From Echinicola strongylocentroti (GTDB taxonomy: Bacteria; Bacteroidota; Bacteroidia; Cytophagales; Cyclobacteriaceae), in contig NZ_CP030041.1 of NCBI RefSeq assembly GCF_003260975.1, positions 6,141,501 through 6,205,500 on the forward strand: a DNA stretch of 64,000 nt. The letters run 5' to 3'. Made by a program: the position numbers and the translations under genes. Below are positions 9,152 through 18,241 of the stretch, piece by piece. The notes beneath the pieces were generated by a model that was given only the letters and a program-made list of their open reading frames with translations, made no database searches and was not told the origin of the DNA. Within the stretch, counting starts at the first letter, position 1; every line of letters starts with the position of its first letter.

Positions 9152-12100
9152 ATGATAAAACAACATAAACTAGCCTTGATGTTGGCCTTGATGATGGTTA
9201 TCGCCTTTGGGGCCAATTCCCAGCAAGTGCTAAAAGGAAAGGTGAGCAGCCCCTATGGGAATGAACCTATCAGTGACGCTTATATTTCCATAGAAAATAA
9301 AGAAAATACCGCCCAGACAGATGGGCAGGGGACATTCAGTATCGAACTGGACGAATTGGAAGGGAACCTGATCGTTTGGTCACCAGGGTTTCAGGAGCAG
9401 ACCATTCCACTTTTGGGAAGGGATTATATAGAAGTGATACTGCTTCCGCAGCGAACAGACTACTATGAAGTACCGGCAAAGAATGATGAGCAGGGCAGCA
9501 TGAAAGGAGAGCTGCTTCCTTCTGAGCGCTTCAAGCCTAGTGCCATGTATGTGGAGGATGTGCTCCAAGGGGCTTTTCCGGGACTGAATGTCATCAATAA
9601 AAGCGGCATGCCCGGTGAAGGAGCCTATGTCAATTTAAGAGGAATCCGTTCCCTGACCGGTAGAAATGCGCCGTTGATCGTCATCAATGGTATGCCTTAC
9701 CTGCAGGATTTGAACAATTCAGCAATTATCAAGGGCTATTCGCCAAGTATGTTTAATGTGATCAGTGTCGATGATATTGACAATATCAAGTTGGTCAAAG
9801 GGAGTGCAGCATCACGCTACGGCTCCATGGGCTCCAATGGCGTCTTGCTGATCGAAACCAGTTCTCCGGAAGACATGGAAACGGTCATTGAGTTTTCAGG
9901 ACAATATGGTATGGCCTACAACAACAAAAGGCTGCCCGTGCTGGGAGTAGATGACTTCAAGAGCTATATCGGAGATGTGGGACTTACCCGCTATGAAGAC
10001 ATGGGAGACATGCTGGACCTCTTTCCTTTCTTGCGGGATGATCCTGACTATTACTACAATTTCCTGTATAACAATGATACCGATTGGCAAGATTTGATCA
10101 ATAAATCATCTTTTGTCACCTCTAATCACTTGCGTGTAAAGGGCGGAGATGCCATTGCCAAATACGACCTGTCGGTAGGGGCGAGTAATCAGGGAGGTAC
10201 CTATGACAATACCAACTTCACCCGCTATACTACTCGACTAAATGCCCAGATCGAGCTAAGTCAACGGTTCCAATTGGTGACCTCGATGGGCTTGACCTAT
10301 GGTAATAGCAAGTTGCATGAGCAGATTCTCTCTGATGCTACCAATCCTCTAATGGCGGCTTTGTACAAGGCGCCGATCTTGAGCCCATATAAGAAAGATG
10401 AATACAATAACCAGCTACCGGCTTATGATGCTGTTAGGCAGTTTGGGGTCTCCAATCCCTTGGCAGTAGTGAATGATACCAAGATGGAGTCGGACAATTT
10501 TGATGCTTTCTTGAATACCGGGTTGAATTTTGAGGTGAACGACCATACGAAAATGCAAGCGGTATTTGGGTATTATTCAGGGTACAAGCGGCAGTCTGCC
10601 TTTATCCCTGGTAGGTCCAGCCAGACCATCACCCCCCAAGAAGAGGGCGTGGCACTTAACACCGCCAGAGCAGGCACCGGCAAAGTCTCCAATTTATTCT
10701 ATAAAGTCAATGCAGACATTGTGGAGGAACTGGCAGGCAACCCATTGGAAGCGGGAATAGGTTATCAAGGGATCATGACCAGACAGGAGTTTGATGGGGG
10801 ATTTGGGCGGAATACCAGCTCGGATTTCTACAAGACGCTTTCTTATGTCGATGCTGAAGGAAGATATTTTTCAGGCTATTATGATTCCTGGAACTGGATG
10901 AGCCTTTATGGTTATGCCAAATACACTATAGGGAATCAGTGGATTGCCTCCTTGAATGTGTCTGCTGATGGTGCTTCCTCTACGGGAGCCGATGCGTCCA
11001 GGTTTGGGGTATTTCCAGGATTGGAAATGACCTGGCAGGCAAAGAACAGTCCGTGGCTGAAGAATAGCCACGTTATAAATCAATTGGATGTGCATGTGGG
11101 CTATGGGCTTACTGGAAACAGTCAATATCCTTCTGGCCTGAGCCGTCAGTTTTATACCAGTCAGGCTTACCGTCAGTTGGCGGGAATCGTAAATGGCAAT
11201 GTGGCCAACACCAGCCTTGGAAGAGAGCGCAACCAAAATTTCGATGCAGGCATAGATGCTGGATTCTTCGATCGACGACTTGTAGCCAGCCTAAACGTGT
11301 ACCAGACGATTTCTTCGGACGTGGTTTTTCCCCAAAGTATTTCCTCGGTATATGGCATTGACGAAAGGTATGTCAACGGTGCCAAGCTGGAAAACAAAGG
11401 GATTGAAGCAGCACTACAGTTGCGACTGGTAGATAGCAGGGATGTGAGCTGGAGCGTAGGCGGTACCATCAATAAAAACCAAAACAAGATTACAGAGATG
11501 GAAGGTGCCGATGGCGCTGTCATCCGTGAGATGGATGGTGGAAAATGGGCCGTTTCTTCCGCAGTTGGTGAAAACCCTTACAATTTCTATGGATTTGTCT
11601 CCAACGGCGTGATCAGTACGCAGGAAGCTGCCGACGCCTTGGGCTTGGTGGATTTTAAAGGAGACCAGTTCAATGCCGGAGACATCCAATTTGAGGATTT
11701 GAATCAGGATGGGGTCATTGACGATCAGGATAGAACCATCATCGGTGATGCATCTCCGGATTTCTTTGGCAGCTTCTTTACGCAAGTGAGGTACAAGAAA
11801 CTGTCGCTATCTGCGCAGTTTACCTTCAGTGCTGGAAATCAAATCTATAACGGCGTGAGAAGGGAAATGGAATCGTTGAGCGATTTTAGGAACCAGTCAT
11901 TGGCGGTAGACAAGAGATGGCAGACGGATGGCCAGCAGACCGATATTCCCAAGGCCAATTACGGTGACCCGATGGGCAACGGCCGCTTTTCCGATCGCTG
12001 GATAGAAGATGGATCATTCATGCGGCTCAACAACGTCACACTGAGCTATCAGCTGGGCAAATGGAGCTTTTTTGAAGGCGGTGAAGTGTACTTGGCAGGA

Positions 12101-12241
12101 GAAAACCTCCTGACATTTACGGACTATTTAGGGCTGGACCCAGTGGTATCCTATGCTTATCAGCCGGCCTGGCAAGGAGTAGATTATGGTGCTATGCCGC
12201 TTCCATCTACCGTGAAATTTGGTTTTAACCTACAATTTTAA
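9152..12241 (+). CDS. SusC/RagA-family TonB-dependent receptor (second)
   Basis: The ATG at 9152 is chosen, giving 1029 residues, because it leads directly into a signal peptide (MIKQHKLALMLALMMVIAFG). Starts at 9131, 9134 and 9140 are possible but would put seven or fewer odd residues in front. Domains: N-terminal carboxypeptidase-like sandwich (KGKVSSPYGNEPISDAYISI), a plug with VNLRGIRSLTGRNAPLIVING and NIKLVKGSAASRYGSMGSNG, and a barrel ending FGFNLQF. The plug is more divergent than in the 1188-4442 receptor, and the usual VVVGYG segment is absent. It is the second import channel of the locus, paired with the SusD at 12241; the two pairs probably take different oligosaccharides of the same polymer. 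Confidence 0.94.
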   Translation: MIKQHKLALMLALMMVIAFGANSQQVLKGKVSSPYGNEPISDAYISIENKENTAQTDGQGTFSIELDELEGNLIVWSPGFQEQTIPLLGRDYIEVILLPQRTDYYEVPAKNDEQGSMKGELLPSERFKPSAMYVEDVLQGAFPGLNVINKSGMPGEGAYVNLRGIRSLTGRNAPLIVINGMPYLQDLNNSAIIKGYSPSMFNVISVDDIDNIKLVKGSAASRYGSMGSNGVLLIETSSPEDMETVIEFSGQYGMAYNNKRLPVLGVDDFKSYIGDVGLTRYEDMGDMLDLFPFLRDDPDYYYNFLYNNDTDWQDLINKSSFVTSNHLRVKGGDAIAKYDLSVGASNQGGTYDNTNFTRYTTRLNAQIELSQRFQLVTSMGLTYGNSKLHEQILSDATNPLMAALYKAPILSPYKKDEYNNQLPAYDAVRQFGVSNPLAVVNDTKMESDNFDAFLNTGLNFEVNDHTKMQAVFGYYSGYKRQSAFIPGRSSQTITPQEEGVALNTARAGTGKVSNLFYKVNADIVEELAGNPLEAGIGYQGIMTRQEFDGGFGRNTSSDFYKTLSYVDAEGRYFSGYYDSWNWMSLYGYAKYTIGNQWIASLNVSADGASSTGADASRFGVFPGLEMTWQAKNSPWLKNSHVINQLDVHVGYGLTGNSQYPSGLSRQFYTSQAYRQLAGIVNGNVANTSLGRERNQNFDAGIDAGFFDRRLVASLNVYQTISSDVVFPQSISSVYGIDERYVNGAKLENKGIEAALQLRLVDSRDVSWSVGGTINKNQNKITEMEGADGAVIREMDGGKWAVSSAVGENPYNFYGFVSNGVISTQEAADALGLVDFKGDQFNAGDIQFEDLNQDGVIDDQDRTIIGDASPDFFGSFFTQVRYKKLSLSAQFTFSAGNQIYNGVRREMESLSDFRNQSLAVDKRWQTDGQQTDIPKANYGDPMGNGRFSDRWIEDGSFMRLNNVTLSYQLGKWSFFEGGEVYLAGENLLTFTDYLGLDPVVSYAYQPAWQGVDYGAMPLPSTVKFGFNLQF

Positions 12242-13887
12242 TGACATCAGCTATGAAGTATAATGCTTTTTATAAATACACCTTACTCTTGGGCTTATTG
12301 GCCTTTGGAAGCTGCGAAAGCTACTTTGAGACCGATACAGATGACATGCTCTTGGAGGAAAATTACATTGGCAATACCAATGAACTGTATTCTGGATACA
12401 TGGGCATTGCGGCCAAGGTGCAGACAGTCGCCGATAAGGCCATCTTCCTTTCGGAGCTGAGAGGGGATTTCCTCGAGCCGACCGACAATGCTCCTCAGGA
12501 ATTGTGGGAAATCTATAACCATAGCAGCAGTCCCGGCAACAGCCTAGCGGATCCCAGTGGATACTATGACGTGATCTCCAATGCCAACAATTACATCAAA
12601 AAAGCCTTCGAATACAAACAGGCCAATCCCAATGCGGTGGAGGATGCTGTTTTTGAGCCTTTGGTGAGTGGAGCGATCCGCTTCAAGGTTTGGGCTTACC
12701 TGATGCTGGGCAAGCTGTATGGCGAGGCAGTCTACTTGGATGAACCATTGACAGAAGAAGCCGACTTTTCAAAGTATCCCACCATGGGATTCGAAGAACT
12801 TATCGGCCAACTCATCAGCCTGATGGAAGGCGGGGTCAATGGTATAAACGGTAAGCAGGTGCTGATCTGGTCGGACCTGTTGTTTCCTGGTGTGAGTACT
12901 TCTGCACAGGACCTTACTTGGAACATGATCTGTCCTTCTCCAGAGCCACTTCTCATTGAGCTTTACCTTTGGAATGGCAATTATGAGCAGGTGGTGAATT
13001 TGGGCATGTCTTTTATCTATGATGAGGGCAGTGGCCGGTATAAGCTCGGCAATGATGATTATAATGGGGAGTGGATCCAGTTCTTTTACCGTGACCCGAT
13101 CACCAAGACCCGGGAGCTGATCAATATTGTTCCTTTTGACTACCAACGTCAACAGACCAATAGATTGATCGAATATTTCTCCAATACGGAGCCCAACAAG
13201 TACTACTTGCGCCCAACAGATGCCGCTATGGAGCGTTTTCAGCAGCAGGTGAGGCAGGATGGAGTCACCATTGGAGATAATTATCGGGGGGAAAATTACA
13301 CCTACTGGAGACAGAATGGCGAGTGGGTCGTCCGTAAGTTTTCACGTGCGCACGAGTCTGCCGACAATATCTACAAGAATGATGTCCATGTTGTGCTATA
13401 TCGTGCTGGCGATGTTCATTTGTTCATAGCCGAAGCGCTTAATCAAATGGAGAAATTCAAGGAAGCAGAAGCATTCCTGAATGACGGAATCCAAAATTAC
13501 CTATCCAAAAATGAAGGGAACCTAGCGTATCCTCTGGACAATGAAACGTATAATTCTGCCCTCAATGTCAACTGGGGAGTAAGAAGGAGAATTGACCTAG
13601 GGCCAGTCTTTCCGGAAGGCTTGAGCAAGGATGAACTGGATACACCAGAGAAGATCGAAGAATATAAAAAAGGCTTGGATAGTTTGCTCTTGGAAGAAAC
13701 TTGCATGGAAAGTGCTGGGGAAGCAAGGTCTTATTTTGCCATGATCCGGATGGCCAAGCGGTGGAATGATCCAAGCATGCTGGCAGACCGGGTCAGTGCC
13801 AAATATCCGGCAGGCAAACGAGAAAGCATCAAAAACCTGCTGATGCAGCCAGAAAACTGGTTCATTGACTATGATTTAAATCAATAA
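12241..13887 (+). CDS. SusD/RagB-family lipoprotein (second)
   Basis: A 548-residue lipoprotein; the start codon overlaps the SusC stop by one base (TAATG), which suggests translational coupling. A second ATG at 12253 is equally plausible. The lipobox is AFGSC, with Cys25 counted from 12241. SusD features are the N-terminal YFETDTDDMLLEENYIGN segment, a helical SGAIRFKVWAYLMLGKLYGE repeat region and the C-terminal SAGEARSYFAMIRMAKRWND segment in place of the canonical REFxxEGxRWxDLxR. It is divergent but clearly of the family. It is the last gene of the first transport block; a palindromic repeat element begins 5 bp after the stop. Confidence 0.92.
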   Translation: MTSAMKYNAFYKYTLLLGLLAFGSCESYFETDTDDMLLEENYIGNTNELYSGYMGIAAKVQTVADKAIFLSELRGDFLEPTDNAPQELWEIYNHSSSPGNSLADPSGYYDVISNANNYIKKAFEYKQANPNAVEDAVFEPLVSGAIRFKVWAYLMLGKLYGEAVYLDEPLTEEADFSKYPTMGFEELIGQLISLMEGGVNGINGKQVLIWSDLLFPGVSTSAQDLTWNMICPSPEPLLIELYLWNGNYEQVVNLGMSFIYDEGSGRYKLGNDDYNGEWIQFFYRDPITKTRELINIVPFDYQRQQTNRLIEYFSNTEPNKYYLRPTDAAMERFQQQVRQDGVTIGDNYRGENYTYWRQNGEWVVRKFSRAHESADNIYKNDVHVVLYRAGDVHLFIAEALNQMEKFKEAEAFLNDGIQNYLSKNEGNLAYPLDNETYNSALNVNWGVRRRIDLGPVFPEGLSKDELDTPEKIEEYKKGLDSLLLEETCMESAGEARSYFAMIRMAKRWNDPSMLADRVSAKYPAGKRESIKNLLMQPENWFIDYDLNQ

Positions 13888-13891
13888 GATT

Positions 13892-14064
13892 AAACCCGGA
13901 TTATGCGTTGGGAATCGTAGTGAGAGCTGAAAGTGCAAGAAAATCAGTTAGTTTGGAGGCATTAGCGTAGCACCGCTACGGTTACGCCTCCAAACTAAAG
14001 TGAAACGACTGATTTTGAAGCAGTTTCAGGTCGCAACAGATAGGCTAATGCATATTCCGGGTTA
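13892..14064. repeat. Dispersed palindromic element, copy 1
   Basis: About 173 bp bounded by imperfect inverted ends: left AACCCGGATTATGCG, right (reverse complement) AACCCGGAATATGCATTAGC. An inner pair AAAATCAGT/ACTGATTTT is nested inside, with a central hairpin formed by GTTTGGAGGC...GCCTCCAAAC. The same ends and AAAATCAG blocks recur at 35,122-35,318 and, truncated and inverted, at 59,149-59,250. No reading frame is present. It may be a MITE or REP-like element, and could also act as a terminator for the SusD transcript. Confidence 0.8.
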
Positions 14065-14452
14065 AACCAAAAGCTCACATTAATGCCTTTAGTAACTCAG
14101 TTCCGCCCAGATTGACCGTTGGTTGAATTTGGGCGGAGTTGAAAGGTCATTGCAAAATGACTCGACACTAGGGGTTTGTTAATCCAGTACAGGATCGGGT
14201 GATTTTTTGCCCGGTCTTGTCTTTTTTAGTAGTGAGATGTGAGGTATGAGTCTTGAGTCCCTGCGGGGCGAGGAGGTAGCTGGGTTGTGCTGGGTCTCTG
14301 CCCCAACACGTTGAAGAATTGAGACTCTGACTCCCCGGGTTGTGCTGGGTCTCTGCCCCAGCACTGGCAAGCTTTGAGTCTCTGACTCAATTAACCCCAG
14401 TAACTCAATAACCCAATCATTAAGTAACTGATAACTAAAAATTCAAGCGATA
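14065..14452. other. Non-coding gap with hairpin repeats before the pectinase genes
   Basis: No gene is seen in these 388 bp. The second half (14,231-14,394) is built from repeated segments of the type gtgaggtatgagtcttgagt and gggttgtgctgggtctctgc, which recur downstream of the next two genes. The last 58 bases before the leader of the pectate lyase match 18,113-18,170 with one mismatch. Promoter elements for the pectate lyase could not be identified with confidence. Confidence 0.6.
14337..14394. repeat. 58-bp two-hairpin intergenic repeat, copy 1
   Basis: 57 of 58 bases are identical to 18,113-18,170. It contains two potential stem-loops: GTGCTGGG...CCCAGCAC and GAGTC-TCT-GACTC. A degenerate third copy lies directly upstream at 14,282-14,327. 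The two good copies bracket the PL1 and GH65-like genes. Confidence 0.8.
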
Positions 14453-15730
14453 ATGAACAAAATAGTACCATTTGTATTGGCCTTTTTGGTCACCTCCCTG
14501 ACCTATGCGCAACAATTGGCCTTTCCTGGGGCGGAAGGTTTTGGGAGGTTTGCCACAGGAGGGAGAGGTGGAACCGTGTACAAAGTAACCAATCTTGATG
14601 ATTCAGGGCCCGGCTCTTTTCGTGATGCTGTCAGTGAGCCCAACCGCACGGTGGTATTTGAAGTGGGCGGGATCATCAGGATCCAGTCGCGGATAATAGT
14701 TCGGGAAAACATCACCATTGCTGGCCAAACGGCACCTGGCGACGGGATTACCATCTATGGCAATGGACTGTCCTACACCGAAGCAAATAATACCATTACA
14801 CGTTACATCCGTGTCAGGATGGGCAAAGTGGGTGATAAAGGTAAAGATGCCGTAGCCATAGCCACGGGGCATGATATGATCTTTGACCATGTCTCCATTA
14901 CTTGGGGAAGGGACGGTACCTTCGATCTGAACGGGGATGTGAAGGAGGTGACTTTACAGCACAGCATTATTGGACAGGGACTACAGACGCATTCTACAGG
15001 AGGGCTTATCCAGCCTTCTGGCGGGGTATCTATCTTAAACTGCCTCTGGATCAATAACCACACCCGTAACCCCAAAGTAAAGGGTACCAACCAGTACGTC
15101 AATAATGTAGTGTATAACTGGGCAGTGGCGGGCTATATCCAAGGCGGAGGATCAGCACGATTGTCCCATGCCAATGTTATTGGAAACTATTTTATCGCCG
15201 GTCCCGAAACAGGCGATACACCACCATTTAATCGATCCAACGAGAACTTTCACCTCTATGCCCGTGACAATTGGTATGATGGAAACGTGAATGGCCAATT
15301 GGATGGTAAAGTAGTGGAGAAGACAGTCTACGAGCCAGTGACCTGGATGGAGGCACCTTTTGATTATCCTGAAGTCACCATAAAACCCGCACTGACAGCT
15401 TATCAAGAAGTAATGGAAGGGGTAGGGGCATCGCTGCGCCGAGATGAGGTGGATGAATTTCTTATCAAGGACTTAGCGTCGCTAGGGAAGACAGGAAGAA
15501 CCATCAGTGATGAAATGAACTTGCCCATGAAAGGCCCCGGAAAAGTAAAGGGTGGCAAAGCTCCAAAAGACCGTGATGGTGATGGCATGCCTGACCGCTA
15601 TGAAAAGCAACAAGGGCTTGATCCCAAAGATGATAGCGATAGGAACAGGACAGATAAGTATGGTTATACCGCGTTAGAAAACTATCTTAATACTTTGGTA
15701 AACGATCGGCAGATAACCTTCAATGAATAG
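14453..15730 (+). CDS. Secreted pectate lyase, polysaccharide lyase family 1
   Basis: A 425-residue secreted enzyme with signal peptide (MNKIVPFVLAFLVTSLTYAQ). It is a right-handed beta-helix lyase that cleaves homogalacturonan by beta-elimination with Ca2+. PL1 hallmarks are FPGAEGFGRFATGGRGG at the N-terminus, GPGSFRDAV, the Ca2+-site region DHVSITWGRDGTFD and the segment HTRNPKVKG carrying the catalytic Arg. The C-terminus (DRDGDGMPDRYEKQQGLDP) is an Asp-rich Ca2+-binding, thrombospondin-3/dockerin-like tail common on Bacteroidota PL1 enzymes. It starts the catabolic part of the locus and supplies unsaturated oligogalacturonides for the GH105 at 18,242. Exact PL1 subfamily not determined. 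Confidence 0.93.
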   Translation: MNKIVPFVLAFLVTSLTYAQQLAFPGAEGFGRFATGGRGGTVYKVTNLDDSGPGSFRDAVSEPNRTVVFEVGGIIRIQSRIIVRENITIAGQTAPGDGITIYGNGLSYTEANNTITRYIRVRMGKVGDKGKDAVAIATGHDMIFDHVSITWGRDGTFDLNGDVKEVTLQHSIIGQGLQTHSTGGLIQPSGGVSILNCLWINNHTRNPKVKGTNQYVNNVVYNWAVAGYIQGGGSARLSHANVIGNYFIAGPETGDTPPFNRSNENFHLYARDNWYDGNVNGQLDGKVVEKTVYEPVTWMEAPFDYPEVTIKPALTAYQEVMEGVGASLRRDEVDEFLIKDLASLGKTGRTISDEMNLPMKGPGKVKGGKAPKDRDGDGMPDRYEKQQGLDPKDDSDRNRTDKYGYTALENYLNTLVNDRQITFNE

Positions 15731-15856
15731 CATCAAACGATTGATTTATTATACTGAATATTAGATAGTTAATACTTGTTAATTGAACAAGGTTCAATGG
15801 ATTGGTTTACCGATTGACTAGCGTTTAAATAAATACAAAAAGACAATAGTACCCTC

Positions 15857-18043
15857 ATGATCAAATTTTCTTTTTCCCCTTCCTTTCGCACGTGGTGTGT
15901 GTTACTGCTTTCAGGAATAGCCGTTTTTGGCTGTGCTGGTAATGATGAACATAATGAAGAAAACTCCGGTGGTGGCATTGACCGGTTTGCTTTGGTAAAT
16001 CGCCATAATGTGGAGCTGGAAAAACCAGATACCTTGGCCTCACTCAGTGTCGGGAATGGTGAGTTTGCCTATACGGTGGATGTCAGTGGGCTGCAGACGT
16101 TCCCTGAATATTATGAAAAGGGCGTTTCCCTTGGCACGCAGAGCCAATGGGGTTGGCATGCCTTTCCCAATCCTGACAACTACCGCTGGGAAGAGATCTT
16201 GCGGTATGACACATCGGCCATTGGTCAGGTGATTTCGTTTCCTGTTCAGTGGAAAGAGGGCAGGAAGAAGAAAGTTACCGATTATTTTCGTACCAGCCCT
16301 CATCGGTTGCACTTGGGGATTATTGGACTGGAAATCACCAAAGAAGATGGCTCAAAAGTAATGGTGGACGACCTGCAGGATGTCCATCAGGAGCTGGATC
16401 TCTGGAAAGGAAAGATCACTAGTGAATACAGTATAGAAGGACAGCCCGTGAAGGTGGAGCTGTATGGGCATCAGGAAAAAGATGGTATCTCAGCCAAGAT
16501 CAGTTCTCCTTTAGTGGCCAGTGGAAAATTAAAAGTGAAATTCAGGTTTCCTTACGGTTCGGGATGTCATGTTTGCCCGGGATATGATTGGACACAGCCT
16601 GATAAGCATGATTCTTATCTGGAAGTGATGCGGCCAAGTCAGGTACGTATTTCCAGAACGCTGGACAGTGCCAAGTACGTGACAGATGTGAGCTGGGAAG
16701 GGAACGGCGCCTTCGAAACGGCAGCAAAGCATACGTTTTTGCTGAATGCCCAAGAAGGACAAGAAACCTTGGAGTTCACAGCATTGTTTTCCGAAGAGGG
16801 AGAAAGCGAACTGCCTGACTTTGGCTCGACAGCTAAGAGTAGTGAAGCTGGCTGGGAGGAGTTTTGGCAATCGGGTGGAGCTATTGACTTCTCGGAATGT
16901 ACCGATGAGCGTGCCAATGAACTCGAAAGGAGAGTAGTGCTTTCCCAATATTTGACGAAAGTAAACTGCGCAGGTTCCCTGCCGCCCCAAGAGACCGGAT
17001 TGACCATGAACAGCTGGTATGGCAAATTCCACATGGAAATGCATTGGTGGCATGGTGCCCATTTTGGACTATGGAACCGCATCGGATTGATGGAGAAGAG
17101 CCTTCCGTGGTATTTTAGTTCGCTGGAGAAAGCCAGGGCCACCGCCAAACGTCAAGGTTATGAAGGTGCCAGATGGCAAAAGATGACCGATCCCTATGGA
17201 GATGAGAGTCCTTCCAGCGTAGCACCTTACCTGATCTGGCAGCAGCCACATATCCTCTACTTTGTAGAGCAAATTTATCAGGCACGCCCTGAAGCAGCCA
17301 CATTGGAGAAGTACAAAGAACTGGTGTTTGAGACAGCTGAATTTATGGCCTCTTTTGCCAAGGACAGTAAAGGCGATGGCAAATACCATTTGATAGCACC
17401 GCTGATTCCTGCGCAAGAACTGTTTCCTGCCAATGCCACTGATGACCCGCCATTTGAGTTGGCCTACTGGCACTATGGGCTGAACGTAGCCCTTGACTGG
17501 CAGGAGCGTCTTGGTATGGAAGAAAATAAAAAATGGCGTGAAGTACTGGACAATTTGGCGCCTTTGGCGATCAAGGATAGCCTGTACTTGCCCAGCAGTA
17601 CCCATCCAAGGGCTTATGAGGACGATTTTTACCTGCATGACCATCCTGTCGTGCTAGGTGCATATGGCATTCTGCCCAAAACAGAAATGATCGACACCAC
17701 CATCATGAAAAATACCTTGGAGAAGATCCTGAAAATTTGGAACTGGGAAACTACCTGGGGCTGGGATTATCCGATGATGGCCATGAATGCTGCCAGATTG
17801 GATATGCCGGAGACGGCTTTGGACGCCCTGTTTATGGGAGAAGAGAAAAATACCTATTTGCCCAATGGGCATAATTATCAAGATAAAAGGCTTAGGATTT
17901 ACCTCCCAGGAAATGGCGGCCTGCTGACCACCGTGGCCATGATGGCTGCCGGATGGGAAGGAGCTCCCGACAGACCAACTCCCGGATTCCCGGACAATGG
18001 CAAATGGAACGTGAAGTGGGAAGGATTGAGGGAGATGCCGTAG
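15857..18043 (+). CDS. GH65-like six-hairpin glycosidase lipoprotein, specificity unknown
   Basis: A 728-residue lipoprotein (lipobox FGC, Cys26). An N-terminal beta-sandwich of about residues 40-300 (LASLSVGNGEFAYTVDVSG) is followed by an (alpha/alpha)6-barrel-type region at about 330-690 with conserved-looking acidic/aromatic clusters (MHWWHGAHFGLWNR, NATDDPPFELAYWHYGL, WNWETTWGWDYPMMAMNA). This layout is that of clan GH-L/GH65-type enzymes, but I cannot place it in a characterised family. The location between a pectate lyase and GH105/GH28 genes suggests it acts on a pectin side chain or on oligosaccharides at the cell surface. Gene certain; activity inferred. Confidence 0.75.
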   Translation: MIKFSFSPSFRTWCVLLLSGIAVFGCAGNDEHNEENSGGGIDRFALVNRHNVELEKPDTLASLSVGNGEFAYTVDVSGLQTFPEYYEKGVSLGTQSQWGWHAFPNPDNYRWEEILRYDTSAIGQVISFPVQWKEGRKKKVTDYFRTSPHRLHLGIIGLEITKEDGSKVMVDDLQDVHQELDLWKGKITSEYSIEGQPVKVELYGHQEKDGISAKISSPLVASGKLKVKFRFPYGSGCHVCPGYDWTQPDKHDSYLEVMRPSQVRISRTLDSAKYVTDVSWEGNGAFETAAKHTFLLNAQEGQETLEFTALFSEEGESELPDFGSTAKSSEAGWEEFWQSGGAIDFSECTDERANELERRVVLSQYLTKVNCAGSLPPQETGLTMNSWYGKFHMEMHWWHGAHFGLWNRIGLMEKSLPWYFSSLEKARATAKRQGYEGARWQKMTDPYGDESPSSVAPYLIWQQPHILYFVEQIYQARPEAATLEKYKELVFETAEFMASFAKDSKGDGKYHLIAPLIPAQELFPANATDDPPFELAYWHYGLNVALDWQERLGMEENKKWREVLDNLAPLAIKDSLYLPSSTHPRAYEDDFYLHDHPVVLGAYGILPKTEMIDTTIMKNTLEKILKIWNWETTWGWDYPMMAMNAARLDMPETALDALFMGEEKNTYLPNGHNYQDKRLRIYLPGNGGLLTTVAMMAAGWEGAPDRPTPGFPDNGKWNVKWEGLREMP

Positions 18044-18112
18044 GTGAGTTGTGAGACATGAGTATTGAGACTTGAGATATGAGAATGCTGGGTTGTGCTG
18101 AGGCCTATGTTG

Positions 18113-18170
18113 GGGTTGTGCTGGGTCTCTGCCCCAGCACGGGCAAGCTTTGAGTCTCTGACTCAATTAA
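18113..18170. repeat. 58-bp two-hairpin intergenic repeat, copy 2
   Basis: Near-identical to 14,337-14,394 (one mismatch). It is preceded at 18,045-18,100 by fragments of the same repeat family (gtgagacatgagtattgaga, gctgggttgtgctg). It could serve as a transcript-end or RNA-stabilising structure between the GH65-like gene and the GH105 gene. Confidence 0.8.
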
Positions 18171-18241
18171 ACTGTTCAAGATTTGTAATCTTACCACTTG
18201 ACAACCTTCAAAACATTTAACAAAACAATTGAACCATTACC

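Noticed and set aside
17069..17644. 191-residue antisense frame inside the GH65-like gene
   Set aside because: Shadow of a coding frame with strong family-like features on the plus strand; no motifs of its own.
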